Of a stretch of 64,000 bases of DNA, positions 26,578 through 35,051 are shown piece by piece. The notes under the pieces were generated by a model. It saw only the letters and a program-made list of their open reading frames with translations, ran no database searches and had not been told where the DNA came from. A program made the translations under genes and the position numbers. The stretch is from the NCBI GenBank assembly GCA_949287505.1, contig CASEGX010000017.1:37236-101235 (forward strand), read 5' to 3'. The stretch is from an uncultured Spirochaetales bacterium (lineage in GTDB: Bacteria; Spirochaetota; Spirochaetia; Sphaerochaetales; Sphaerochaetaceae). How positions within the stretch are numbered: the first letter of the stretch is position 1; every line of letters starts with the position of its first letter.

Positions 26578-27357
26578 TTACGGATTATATTCTAGAAATT
26601 CTTTCGTACTGTCTATCAAGGCTCTGAGCGAAGGAATGTAATCATCAGTGCCTACTGCCCTGATTGCTCTCTGGACGTTTCCATCGAAATTCTCGGGAAT
26701 ATCGTTGCACAGGATGTGAGTATACCTGAGAAGTTTCTTCTCTCCGGGGTGAAGTGCCCTGTTATATGCAAAGAGTGCATCGAATATGGATGAGAGAATT
26801 GCAGAGAGCCTGTGATTCTGACTGACGATATCATCTCTTTTCCATGCAAGCTCCGCCTGGATGAGGAATGTCGACTTTCCTTTGCCGTCAATCACATCCA
26901 TGTTCTTCCTGATGATATTCTCTCTCAGCTTCTCTGGATATGGCATCCCCAGTTCGCTTTGAAGAGTACTGAACCAGGCATTGTCATCATAGAGAATCTC
27001 AGATGATTTTATATTATAGAGAAAACATGTTGTATAACCGACGCGTGCATTGTGCTTACGCCATACATCGTCAATCTGCCATTCTGTCCAATCAAGGGAT
27101 CTGTACATCAGATCGTATACATCTCCTCTTTCTGATACAGCCTCGTCTCCCTCTTCGAACGGGGAACAGTTTATAGAGCATGAGGAAAGTGAAGATAGTA
27201 TTCTTTCCCTGTCTTTTTCTGGAACACATTGATCTGAGTAGATATAGATATCCCAATCGGAGGATTCATCATTGATGGCACTGGTCCGTGACCCTGATAA
27301 CGCTATGGCTTTGACCATTGGCAGCAGAGCAAGTTCATTGCATATTCTTTCAATCAT
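26578..27357 (-). CDS. Nucleotidyltransferase-fold protein (DUF4037-like)
   Basis: The 259-residue protein begins with a polymerase-beta-type nucleotidyltransferase motif: ALSGSRTSAINDESSDWDIY, where GS and the D-x-D pair bind Mg-NTP. The rest is helical with conserved-looking aromatic positions, as in DUF4037 and aminoglycoside adenylyltransferase relatives. The target is unknown. The gene is convergent with the acetyltransferase (6 bp between stops), so it is not part of the purine operon. Confidence 0.75.
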   Translation of the reverse strand: MIERICNELALLPMVKAIALSGSRTSAINDESSDWDIYIYSDQCVPEKDRERILSSLSSCSINCSPFEEGDEAVSERGDVYDLMYRSLDWTEWQIDDVWRKHNARVGYTTCFLYNIKSSEILYDDNAWFSTLQSELGMPYPEKLRENIIRKNMDVIDGKGKSTFLIQAELAWKRDDIVSQNHRLSAILSSIFDALFAYNRALHPGEKKLLRYTHILCNDIPENFDGNVQRAIRAVGTDDYIPSLRALIDSTKEFLEYNP

Positions 27358-27425
27358 GCCCTGATTATATTCCGGTGTTCATGCACGTGTTTTGCGTTTT
27401 CCGCCAAAGAGGATGCATAAAACGA

Positions 27426-27457
27426 AAAGGCCCTTTCTCCTACGAGTCCGGGCCTAT
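27426..27457 (-). terminator. Rho-independent terminator of the 88-aa gene
   Basis: On the minus strand AGGCCC (27455-27450) pairs with GGGCCT (27433-27428), followed by TTTTCGTTTT. Confidence 0.7.
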
Positions 27458-27461
27458 TCTC

Positions 27462-27728
27462 TCATTTCTCGAGCTTGCTCTCATCCCAGGCAAGATTGCC
27501 TTCCTTATCTGTATATGTATAGGCAATGGCATAATAGATGATTGGATCCTTTGACTTCCATCTTCTGTATGCTGCGGACACAGCCGAGGCCATGCCTCTG
27601 TTATTCACGTAATCCTTACCCTTGTCGAGCATTATGGCTCTCAGTGCTCCAAGTGATATCTGGATCTTCTTCGAATAAAGAGCTATGGCAAGTTCTCCAA
27701 TGAAATCATAAATCTCATCATTCGTCAT
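27462..27728 (-). CDS. Small hypothetical protein (88 aa)
   Basis: The start is the ATG at 27728, which follows GGAGGTAAAT at the right distance; the frame is open to 27881 but those residues look non-coding. The product begins MTNDEIYDFIGELAIALY and has a basic middle (KDYVNNRGMASAVSAAYRRW). A single-domain helical fold is likely. I do not recognise it. It has its own terminator. Confidence 0.65.
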   Translation of the reverse strand: MTNDEIYDFIGELAIALYSKKIQISLGALRAIMLDKGKDYVNNRGMASAVSAAYRRWKSKDPIIYYAIAYTYTDKEGNLAWDESKLEK

Positions 27729-28007
27729 ATTTACCTCCTTCCTGAATTCTAAACGACAGAATATGGGAAAACAATGCTTTTCAGGGCATTGCATAAGATA
27801 AGTTTTGGCAGAAGATACAGAATATGTTTCTGCTGTTGCTCTGACTTTTGCAAATATGAAAGTTTTGTACACTTCTTTCATCTACGAAAGTCTTGTTCAT
27901 TGTGGTGATATCTCTATTCTCAGACGAGGAAAAGGTGAGAAAGCTCTGAAGACTGAGTGCTCTGTTATCTTGATTTTCTGTCTGCTTTTAGAGTATCTGC
28001 AGTATTT

Positions 28008-28163
28008 TCAGTAAGCATCAGAAAGAAGGAAATCTGTAATATGGACTATTCTCACTCCATTTATGTTTCCTACAGCAAATTCATCCAGTGTCACCACGTA
28101 TTTGGGATAATTGTCTTTGATTCCAAGAAGGTTCGCAATTTCCCGATCAGACTCTCCTGGTAA
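28008..28163 (-). pseudogene. C-terminal fragment of a DUF4143-type AAA ATPase
   Basis: The minus-strand frame reads GESDREIANLLGIKDNYPKY then VVTLDEF, and ends IVHITDFLLSDAY before a stop. This matches the last 50 residues of the widespread AAA ATP-binding proteins with DUF4143. No P-loop or earlier part is present; an in-frame stop lies just upstream. It is a decayed remnant. The surrounding 27.73-28.43 kb is AT-rich and holds no intact gene; a 9-bp inverted repeat, ACCCAAAAA (28272-28280) and TTTTTGGGT (28340-28348), is also there. Confidence 0.6.
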
Positions 28164-28427
28164 TCAATTACATACTTTTATGTGAACTACTCCATCTCTG
28201 ATGCGTATTTCCTGAATTGGATTTTCGTATACAGTGGCCTGATAAATTCCATTCTCCTTTTTACTGAATAAACCCAAAAAGTTTTGCTTCAACAATAGTT
28301 TTTACTTATTGACTGGAAAAACTTCTCAAAAATATAAGGTTTTTGGGTCAGGTTTAGAAATATATCAGTTTCAGTCACGGCTCGTAATGATGTTCTTGAA
28401 AATCATATGTGCAGAATTAAGTGTTTT

Positions 28428-28870
28428 TCAGATAAATGTTTCGGCATGGTAATGCTCGGAAAGCTCTATCATCACCGCATTGAGTTCAGGTTCATATCTT
28501 TTGTTATTCGGCCTGAGAAACACAAGCATGTCTCCGAAGAAGCAGCGGCCATCGACAATCACCCATCTATGTAGTAGCTTCTTTGTCACATGTGGTTTTG
28601 TCATTTTTTTTCTGCAAGAAGGCTTAAATCCAGAGTCATGCGAACTTGCAGATTGCTTTCGTTCCTCATCCGGAAACAGAATTGCCTCAATCTCCTGATT
28701 CGAGAGTTCTTCTGGATCTGGCAATGAAATGTCTTTCTTGCAAGACTGATGCCTTTGCTTGACGTGTTCCGTGAGTTGCTTAAAGCCCGGGCTATCTCCC
28801 TATGCGAATAATCTTCGCTGAAATACAGCCTCAGGTTTTTTGTAATTAATCGTCGTACGCAAGGGCTTCC
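28428..28870 (-). pseudogene. Broken IS21-family istA transposase
   Basis: One frame reads ITKNLRLYFSEDYSHREIAR then ALSNSRNT, the N-terminal helix-turn-helix of IstA. After a frameshift near 28737 another frame continues PDPEELSNQEIEAILFPDEE, typical of the next IstA segment. Then fragments FLRPNNKRYEPELNAVMIE and LSEHYHAE match the core, with large deletions between. No DDE catalytic core or istB remains. This is a relic IS21 element next to the left edge of the nucleoside island. Confidence 0.7.
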
Positions 28871-28944
28871 CCTTGATAAAACATGCGGTGTTAAAGATTC
28901 GTTAAACACTTGTGGAAGTTTTTCATAACCGCGAGAAAAAAATA

Positions 28945-28973
28945 TTGACTGAAAACGTTTTCAGTAATAGTTG
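28945..28973 (+). promoter_or_regulatory. LacI-type operator over the island promoter
   Basis: CTGAAAACGTTTTCAG (28949-28964) is a perfect 16-bp palindrome with the central CG and the A/T arms typical of LacI-family operators. It overlaps a -35-like TTGACT (28945-28950); the -10 is poor (TAGTTG 28968-28973). Genes start at 29007, and the second is a LacI regulator, so autorepression is likely. Confidence 0.7.
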
Positions 28974-29006
28974 TAAATTACAATAAGGAAAAAAAGGAGG
29001 GCGTCG

Positions 29007-29792
29007 ATGGATCCGATTGGCGTTATTGGCGGAAGCGGCATGTATGAGATGCTGGAAAATCCAAGGATGTTCATTCATGATAATCAATATGGGCGCTCGT
29101 CCGAGATTTATGAGGGAAAGCTGAATGGCAGGACCGTGTATTTTATACCGCGGCATGGCCCTAACCACACTATAATCGTGCCTCGAATCAATTATCGGGC
29201 CAATATCTGGGCACTGCATGAGCTGGGTTGCCATCGTATTATCGCAACAAATAGTGTGGGATCGATTAATCCCGATATCCATATTGGCGACATGGTGATT
29301 CCCCATGATTTTATCAATACCACTTGCCGTTTTCCACGGTCTTTTTATGACGATATGCCGGTTGCATACCATGTGGATATGAAGCCTGCCTATTGCCCGG
29401 ATATCCGTAAGGCGCTGATTGATGCATCCCGAAAGGTTCACCAGGGAACAACACATGACAAAGCTGTTCTGGTGGTGGAAGAGGGGCTTTGCTACAATAC
29501 GGAGGCTGAGCAGAAGATGTTCCGCCAGTGGGGTGGTGATCTGGTGGGGATGACCACACTTCCTGAAGCTGTTTTAGCCCGGGAAGCTGGGATGTGCTAT
29601 GCACATATCTGTATGCCCACTGATTGTATTGGGGCCCCGGTTCTCTCTGATGTGTTTCAGGAGCATTTGAAGACAGGGGTACGTGATTTTATTGAAATCA
29701 TTACATTGGCCATACAGAATCTATCGGATGACAGAGACTGCCCTTGTTCACACGCATTGGAGCATGCGATTTTAAAGCGGGTGATATCATGA
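29007..29792 (+). CDS. MTAP/PNP-family nucleoside phosphorylase 1
   Basis: A 261-residue purine nucleoside/methylthioadenosine phosphorylase. Family motifs: GVIGGSGMYEM, phosphate-binding PRHGPNHTI with RINYRANIWAL, NSVGSINPDI, and MTTLPEAVLAREAGMCYAHI. In the base-binding loop it has PTDCIG; human MTAP has ATDYDCW there, so an Asp that favours adenine-type bases is kept. It would split imported nucleosides into base and (deoxy)ribose-1-phosphate. A GGAGG lies 8 bp before the ATG. First gene of the island operon, 4-bp overlap with the LacI gene. Confidence 0.88.
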   Translation: MDPIGVIGGSGMYEMLENPRMFIHDNQYGRSSEIYEGKLNGRTVYFIPRHGPNHTIIVPRINYRANIWALHELGCHRIIATNSVGSINPDIHIGDMVIPHDFINTTCRFPRSFYDDMPVAYHVDMKPAYCPDIRKALIDASRKVHQGTTHDKAVLVVEEGLCYNTEAEQKMFRQWGGDLVGMTTLPEAVLAREAGMCYAHICMPTDCIGAPVLSDVFQEHLKTGVRDFIEIITLAIQNLSDDRDCPCSHALEHAILKRVIS

Positions 29793-30823
29793 CAATTAAG
29801 GACATAGCAAAAAAGGCTGACGTATCCGTTGCCACGGTATCCCGGGTAGTCAATGGCTATAAGTGGGTCAGTGACGACGTGCGGAATCGCGTTATGGCGG
29901 TGGTAGAGGCTGAAAATTATCGCCCTAATTATAACGCCAGCGTTATGGCAACGGGGAAAAGCAACATGATTGTCATTGTGATTCCAGAGAGTGTCAGTCC
30001 CTTTTTTGCACAGTTCACCAGCGTTGCCACAAAAGAGCTGAAGGCTGCCGGCTATGTCACCATGCTTTATCAGACTTATAACGATGAAGCAGAGGAAATC
30101 GCCTTTTTTGGAAGTCCTTTCGCTCAGATGGCAGATGGCATCATCAGTGTTACAGACGGCATGGACAAAGAGCTTTTGATGAAGATCATCCAGCCGTTGA
30201 GAGAAAAGCAGAAGCCGGTGCTGTTCATTGATCGTTACCTGCCTCCGGATATCGCGGACTGTGTTGTCAATGACAACATTGGCGGTATGAAAAGCGCAGT
30301 GGATCTGCTGTACAAAAATGGTCACCATCAAATTGGCATTATTCTGGGAAGAACAGGAATGACCATTGTAAACGACAAAATTACAGGATTTCACCAGGCA
30401 ATGGAATCCTTGGACCTGCCTGTGGATAATCGGTACATCCGTATGGGAGACTGGACGGTGGAAACTGGCTATCTGGAAACGCAGCATTTACTGAGCATGC
30501 CCGAGCCTCCTACCGCAATTATTGCTTGCAATAATTTTATTTGTGAAGGTGCCTTGAAATGGTTTGATCATGCTGGTCTTCAGGTGGGCAAGGATATTTC
30601 CCTGATCGGAGTAGAGGAGAGCAGTACCGATACCATGTTGTTTTCATGGTTGGGAATTACCACATTGAAGCTGGATTCCGAAAGAGCGGCCATTGATGCC
30701 AGCAGGTATATGGTAGGAAAGCTCAAGCACGATCCGCCCCAAGATACCCCTCCCGAAACTGAGTATCCCATGGAGCTGATTGTGCGTAAATCAGTAGTCA
30801 ATTTAAATAAAAATGAATCTTAA
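29789..30823 (+). CDS. LacI-family transcriptional regulator
   Basis: The start is the ATG at 29789 in an ATGA overlap with the phosphorylase; the frame is open upstream but lies in the previous gene. The N-terminal helix-turn-helix MTIKDIAKKADVSVATVSRV is typical, followed by a periplasmic-binding-like sensor domain. The ligand is unknown but a nucleoside, base or pentose is likely given its neighbours. It probably binds the palindrome at 28949-28964. Confidence 0.92.
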   Translation: MTIKDIAKKADVSVATVSRVVNGYKWVSDDVRNRVMAVVEAENYRPNYNASVMATGKSNMIVIVIPESVSPFFAQFTSVATKELKAAGYVTMLYQTYNDEAEEIAFFGSPFAQMADGIISVTDGMDKELLMKIIQPLREKQKPVLFIDRYLPPDIADCVVNDNIGGMKSAVDLLYKNGHHQIGIILGRTGMTIVNDKITGFHQAMESLDLPVDNRYIRMGDWTVETGYLETQHLLSMPEPPTAIIACNNFICEGALKWFDHAGLQVGKDISLIGVEESSTDTMLFSWLGITTLKLDSERAAIDASRYMVGKLKHDPPQDTPPETEYPMELIVRKSVVNLNKNES

Positions 30824-30837
30824 GGAGGTTAAGCTAT

Positions 30838-31626
30838 ATGCAACCAATTGGAATTGTAGGCGGTAGCGGATTTTACGAGTTGCTGGATGATGCGGAGCCA
30901 TTTATCCACGACAATGCCTATGGACGTTCATCGGAAATTTACCGGGGCACCATCGATGGTTACCCTGTGCTGTTTCTGCCCAGGCACGGACCGGAGCACA
31001 CCATCATTGTTCCACGCATCAACTATCGTGCCAATATGCAGGCATTCAAGGAGCTGGGGGTTCAGCGGATCATTGCCACCAACAGCGTTGGCTGTTTGAA
31101 TCCTGATATTGCCTTGGGCGATCTGGCCATTCCCGATGACTTCATGGATATGACCAAGCGGTTCCCATTCTCTATGTATGATAATACCACTCAGGCCTAT
31201 CATGTGGGAATGTCACCCGCCTATTGCCCGGTAGTGCGTCAGGCGCTGATTGATGCTGCAAATCAGGTAATGCCCGGTCACGTTCATGACCACGCCAAGA
31301 TTGTCATTACTGAAGGACTCCACTACGAAACCCAGTTTGAGGCTAGGCTTTTCCGCAGCTGGGGTTTGGATCTAGTGGGCATGACAACGCTGCCAGAAGC
31401 GGTGTTTGCTAGGGAGTTGGCTATGTGCTACGCCCATATATGTCTGCCCAACAATTACTGCATCGGTGTGGAAATTGACGCTTCAGAGCTGCCAAAGCTC
31501 CTCAAACCTGGTGTGGAGGCATTTAAGAAGGTTATCCGGATCGCGGTCAAGACTCTGGCCTCTCAGGAAGAGGAAGATTGTGTCTGCAAGCACGCTCTGG
31601 ATCATGCCATCCTTTCCAAGCGGTGA
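30838..31626 (+). CDS. MTAP/PNP-family nucleoside phosphorylase 2
   Basis: A 262-residue paralogue of the phosphorylase at 29007, clearly alignable over its full length (GIVGGSGFYEL, PRHGPEHTIIVPRINYRAN, NSVGCLNPDI, MTTLPEAVFARELAMCYAHI). The base-site loop reads PNNYCIG instead of PTDCIG. Asn at this point is the residue used by 6-oxopurine enzymes such as human PNP, so this copy may prefer inosine or guanosine; this is inference from an eye alignment. AAGGAGG lies 8 bp upstream of the ATG. Confidence 0.88.
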   Translation: MQPIGIVGGSGFYELLDDAEPFIHDNAYGRSSEIYRGTIDGYPVLFLPRHGPEHTIIVPRINYRANMQAFKELGVQRIIATNSVGCLNPDIALGDLAIPDDFMDMTKRFPFSMYDNTTQAYHVGMSPAYCPVVRQALIDAANQVMPGHVHDHAKIVITEGLHYETQFEARLFRSWGLDLVGMTTLPEAVFARELAMCYAHICLPNNYCIGVEIDASELPKLLKPGVEAFKKVIRIAVKTLASQEEEDCVCKHALDHAILSKR

Positions 31627-31632
31627 TTCCCT

Positions 31633-32331
31633 ATGGAAATATTGAAGCCAATGCAGCGTGAACGGCGTTTTGCCGGGCTTTTGACAGACTTGGACGGAAC
31701 GCTGATTCATTCACAGGATGCTATCTGCAATGCCCTGTATGAGTGTTTTTCCCATGTGGGGGCCAGAGTACCTGCCAAGCAGGAGATTATGGATATGTTT
31801 GGCCTTCCTGTAGAGGTTATGCTGATGCAACTGGGTGGGGTATCTCCGCAGCAGACTGATGTGATAGATGCATTTATCACAGAGTATAAGCGCCAGTACC
31901 CTGTCCATATGGCCAAGGGAGCGACACTGATTGAGCATGCGAAGCCTACGGTGGATGCAATTGCGGACGCAGGGTATCCCATATGCCTGATTACCTCTGA
32001 GCGTCGGGCCAACGCGCAGTTTATTCTGGAACGGCTTCAGCTCTCCAAAGCCATCCCTTACCTGATTTCCCGGGATGACGTGACTCATTTTAAGCCTGAT
32101 CCAGAACCTCTGGTGAAGGCTATGGAGCTGATTGGGCTCAGACCTGAGGAGTGTGTGTACATCGGGGAGTCCCCCTTTGACATTCAGGCTGGAGTCCAGT
32201 CTGGCGCATTCGTGGCGGCAGTGGCATCCGGCAACTGGTCGAAGGAGAGCCTGCTGGAGTGTATGCCAGATGTGCTGCTGAGTGATATTTCAGAACTTAT
32301 TCCGTTGTTCCACCACAACAATAAGAAATAA
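31633..32331 (+). CDS. HAD-superfamily phosphatase (PGP/PpaX-like)
   Basis: The 232-residue protein has the HAD nucleophile motif LLTDLDGTLIHS, a helical C1 cap, motif II LITSERRAN, Lys in THFKPDPEPL, and motif IV YIGESPFDIQAG. It resembles phosphoglycolate phosphatase or pyrophosphatase PpaX. In this operon it could dephosphorylate (deoxy)ribose-1-phosphate or a nucleotide. It lies 6 bp after the second phosphorylase. Confidence 0.85.
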   Translation: MEILKPMQRERRFAGLLTDLDGTLIHSQDAICNALYECFSHVGARVPAKQEIMDMFGLPVEVMLMQLGGVSPQQTDVIDAFITEYKRQYPVHMAKGATLIEHAKPTVDAIADAGYPICLITSERRANAQFILERLQLSKAIPYLISRDDVTHFKPDPEPLVKAMELIGLRPEECVYIGESPFDIQAGVQSGAFVAAVASGNWSKESLLECMPDVLLSDISELIPLFHHNNKK

Positions 32332-32352
32332 GCAAAAAGGAGAAAGAAGACT

Positions 32353-33417
32353 ATGAAAAAAGTATTTGTGCTGCTGCTGCTGTCATTGATCATTCTGCTG
32401 AGTTTCGGTAGCTGTGTGCGGCAGTCAGCAACTGATGAGGATTCTGCTACAGAATCTGGTAACACTGCAGAAGTGACTCAGACTAGTGCCGAGCCCAGTG
32501 CTGATGACGACTCTGATTCCTTGATCTGCATCGTCAGTGAGTCCTCTCAGGGCGCACCGTTCTCTCAGCAGACTTGGAAGGGTTTTGAGAGGATCCAGAG
32601 CACCTATGGCACACAGATCAAGTTCGTGGAAGCTCTTGAGGCTTCTGAGTTTGAAACCCAGCTTCGGACAATGGCAGAGGTTGGCGCTAAGGTCATCTTC
32701 TCCATGTTTGATGCTGTGAATCTCGTTGCTGCGGAGATTGCTCCGGAATATCCCGATGTGCAGTTTGTCCTGATTGACTGCAACGAAACCTTTGATATTG
32801 ATAACGTCACCAGCATCGTGGTGGACTCCTGGGAGCCTTCATTTGTGGCAGGTGTGGTTTCTGCTCTGACCACTGAAACCGGCAAGCTGGGGTGGGTTGG
32901 TTCTCTTGATATCGGCGTCATCAATCGTTTCTATGATGGTTTTGTGGCCGGTGTGGACTATGCAAACCAGACCTATGGCCTTGATGTCACCGTGGAAAAG
33001 ACCTACATCGGTAGCTCTGAGGATACCGTGAAGGCCAGTGAAGCTGCTAAGCTCTTGATTAACAACGGCGCTGACATTATCTATCAGACGGCCAATGAGG
33101 CAGGTCTGGGTGTCATTCAGGCATGCGCGGATGCAGGTGTAAAGTGCGTTGGCGTGGATAGCTGGCAGGGCGATGTGGATGATTGTGTCTTCTGGTCTGC
33201 ACTGGTAGCCATTGAAGATGGTGTATTCAATACCTACACTGATTATCTCGACAGTGGACTGGAGAGCAATTCCATCACCTATGGTATCGCAAACGGATTC
33301 CCAATCTATGCGGATGTAGACTATGAAAAGCTGCCTGATGATGTGAAGACAGCAGTGGACACCGTTATGGACGGCGTTACTGCAGGTACCTTGGACGTAT
33401 TCGCTTACGGCGGCTGA
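32353..33417 (+). CDS. BMP-family nucleoside-binding lipoprotein
   Basis: A lipoprotein signal ends in LSFGSC (Cys21), then an acidic Ser/Thr/Asp linker (about 22-55). The rest is a BMP/PnrA-type solute-binding domain (ESSQGAPFSQQTWKGFERI, GKLGWVGSLDIGVINRFYDG, GADIIYQTANEAGLGVIQA). In spirochaetes and Gram-positives this family binds purine nucleosides for an ABC importer. It heads the transporter genes that follow. AAGGAGAAAG precedes the ATG. Confidence 0.9.
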   Translation: MKKVFVLLLLSLIILLSFGSCVRQSATDEDSATESGNTAEVTQTSAEPSADDDSDSLICIVSESSQGAPFSQQTWKGFERIQSTYGTQIKFVEALEASEFETQLRTMAEVGAKVIFSMFDAVNLVAAEIAPEYPDVQFVLIDCNETFDIDNVTSIVVDSWEPSFVAGVVSALTTETGKLGWVGSLDIGVINRFYDGFVAGVDYANQTYGLDVTVEKTYIGSSEDTVKASEAAKLLINNGADIIYQTANEAGLGVIQACADAGVKCVGVDSWQGDVDDCVFWSALVAIEDGVFNTYTDYLDSGLESNSITYGIANGFPIYADVDYEKLPDDVKTAVDTVMDGVTAGTLDVFAYGG

Positions 33418-33536
33418 CGGCTTTTTTACAGGAGTTGCTGCATCATGCAGCAGCTCGCTCTTCCTATCAATTTGTAGTCGTTTTAAGACCCCTTTACAGG
33501 AATTTTCTTTTATCACGGAACGGGAGGACATCAACC

Positions 33537-35051
33537 ATGTCGGAATACCTTGAACTGCGGCATATCTCCAAGTTTTTTGGAAATTTTACCGCTAATGATA
33601 AGATTGACTTAACAGTCCGCAAGGGCACTATCCATGCCATTATCGGAGAAAACGGCGCAGGAAAAAGTACCTTGATGAATGTGCTTTCCGGTATTTACCG
33701 TCCCGACGAAGGAGAAATCTTTATTGAGGGAGAGCCGATGCACTTTCATAATCCGGCAGCTGCAAGCCGTGCTGGAATTGGTATGGTGCATCAGGAGTTC
33801 ATGCTGTTTCCGGAGCTGAATGTTCTGGACAATATCATCATGGGTTATGAAAAGACAGCTATGCCTGGTGTCATTGGTCATAAGAAGTCGCTGGCAGCGG
33901 TGCAGGAAATCTGTGAACGATACCATTTTAATATTCCGCTTAATGAAAAGGTGGGAGTTCTTCCTGTGGCAATGCTGCAACAGGTTGAGATCGTGAAGGT
34001 ATTGTATCATGGTGCGGATATTATTATTTTCGATGAGCCCACTTCCGTTTTGACTCCTCAGGGTGTGGAAGGACTGTTTCAGGCCTTTCGTGCGCTGACG
34101 GAGAAGGGGAAGACCATCATATTTATCACACATAAGCTGCAGGAAGTACTGACCATCGCGGACTCCATTACTGTACTGAAAGATGGTAAGGTGATTGGCA
34201 ACACGACCCCGAAAGCGTCTTCCGAAAAGGATCTTGCCCGTATGATGGTAGGACGCGATGTATTTTTACATAGCGAGAAAGTAGAAAAAAATTTGGGAGA
34301 AGACACTCTTGTGGTGGAGAATCTCAATGTATTAGGAACGAACGGCCTTCTCAAAGTGAAAGATGCCAGTTTCTCAGTTCGGGCTGGAGAGATTGTGGGC
34401 ATTGCCGGTATTGCCGGATCCGGAGAAAGCGAATTGATTTCTGCGCTGTTTGGCCTGATCCCGGCGGCTTCCGGGACCATTTCCCTCTGTGGAAAGCAGC
34501 TTGAGCACCTGTCCGCAAGAGAACAGCGCTGTGCCGGAATCGGCTACGTTCCCCAGGACCGTAATGCAGAAGGTACGAACCGCAATGCGACGCTGTGGGA
34601 GAACTGCATGATGGGCTATCATGTTGCCCACGGATTTAAGCATAAATGGCTGATTGACCATAAGCAGATTTATCAGTTTACGGAGCAGGTGGTTTCAGAA
34701 TTTGCGGTAAAAGCAGGTTCTATTTTCTCCAAAGTATCGGAACTCAGTGGCGGCAATGTTCAGAAACTGATTGTAGGGCGGGAGTTTTTGCAGGACAACA
34801 AGCTGCTGATTATCGAGGATCCCACTCGAGGTATCGATATTGGTGCTATCGAGTTTATCTGGAAGAAGATCCAGGAACTGGCTGCTGCGGGAACAGCCAT
34901 TTTAATGGTGAGCCATGAACTCAATGAGGTAATGGAGCTTTCTGACCGGATTCTGGTTATGAACAATGGCAATCTGCTACCTGCGGGCAAGCACGGTGAG
35001 CTGACGGAAGAGCAGATAGGTGTCTTGATGATGGGAGGGCAGACAGCATGA
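33537..35051 (+). CDS. Nucleoside ABC transporter ATP-binding protein (two ABC domains)
   Basis: The start is the ATG at 33537, 11 bp after GGGAGG; the frame is open to 33435 in non-coding DNA. The 504-residue protein has two ATPase cassettes: Walker A GENGAGKS (about 38-45), a first Walker B IIIFDEPTS, then a second, weaker cassette with SGSGESEL-like P-loop (IAGSGESE), signature SELSGGNVQKL, and LLIIEDPTRGID. This is the RbsA/NupA type. It powers uptake with the two permeases and the BMP lipoprotein. Its stop overlaps the first permease by 4 bp. Confidence 0.9.
   Translation: MSEYLELRHISKFFGNFTANDKIDLTVRKGTIHAIIGENGAGKSTLMNVLSGIYRPDEGEIFIEGEPMHFHNPAAASRAGIGMVHQEFMLFPELNVLDNIIMGYEKTAMPGVIGHKKSLAAVQEICERYHFNIPLNEKVGVLPVAMLQQVEIVKVLYHGADIIIFDEPTSVLTPQGVEGLFQAFRALTEKGKTIIFITHKLQEVLTIADSITVLKDGKVIGNTTPKASSEKDLARMMVGRDVFLHSEKVEKNLGEDTLVVENLNVLGTNGLLKVKDASFSVRAGEIVGIAGIAGSGESELISALFGLIPAASGTISLCGKQLEHLSAREQRCAGIGYVPQDRNAEGTNRNATLWENCMMGYHVAHGFKHKWLIDHKQIYQFTEQVVSEFAVKAGSIFSKVSELSGGNVQKLIVGREFLQDNKLLIIEDPTRGIDIGAIEFIWKKIQELAAAGTAILMVSHELNEVMELSDRILVMNNGNLLPAGKHGELTEEQIGVLMMGGQTA

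Noticed and set aside
29657..30487. 276-codon frame opposite the LacI gene
   Set aside because: It overlaps well-supported phosphorylase and LacI genes and shows no domain.
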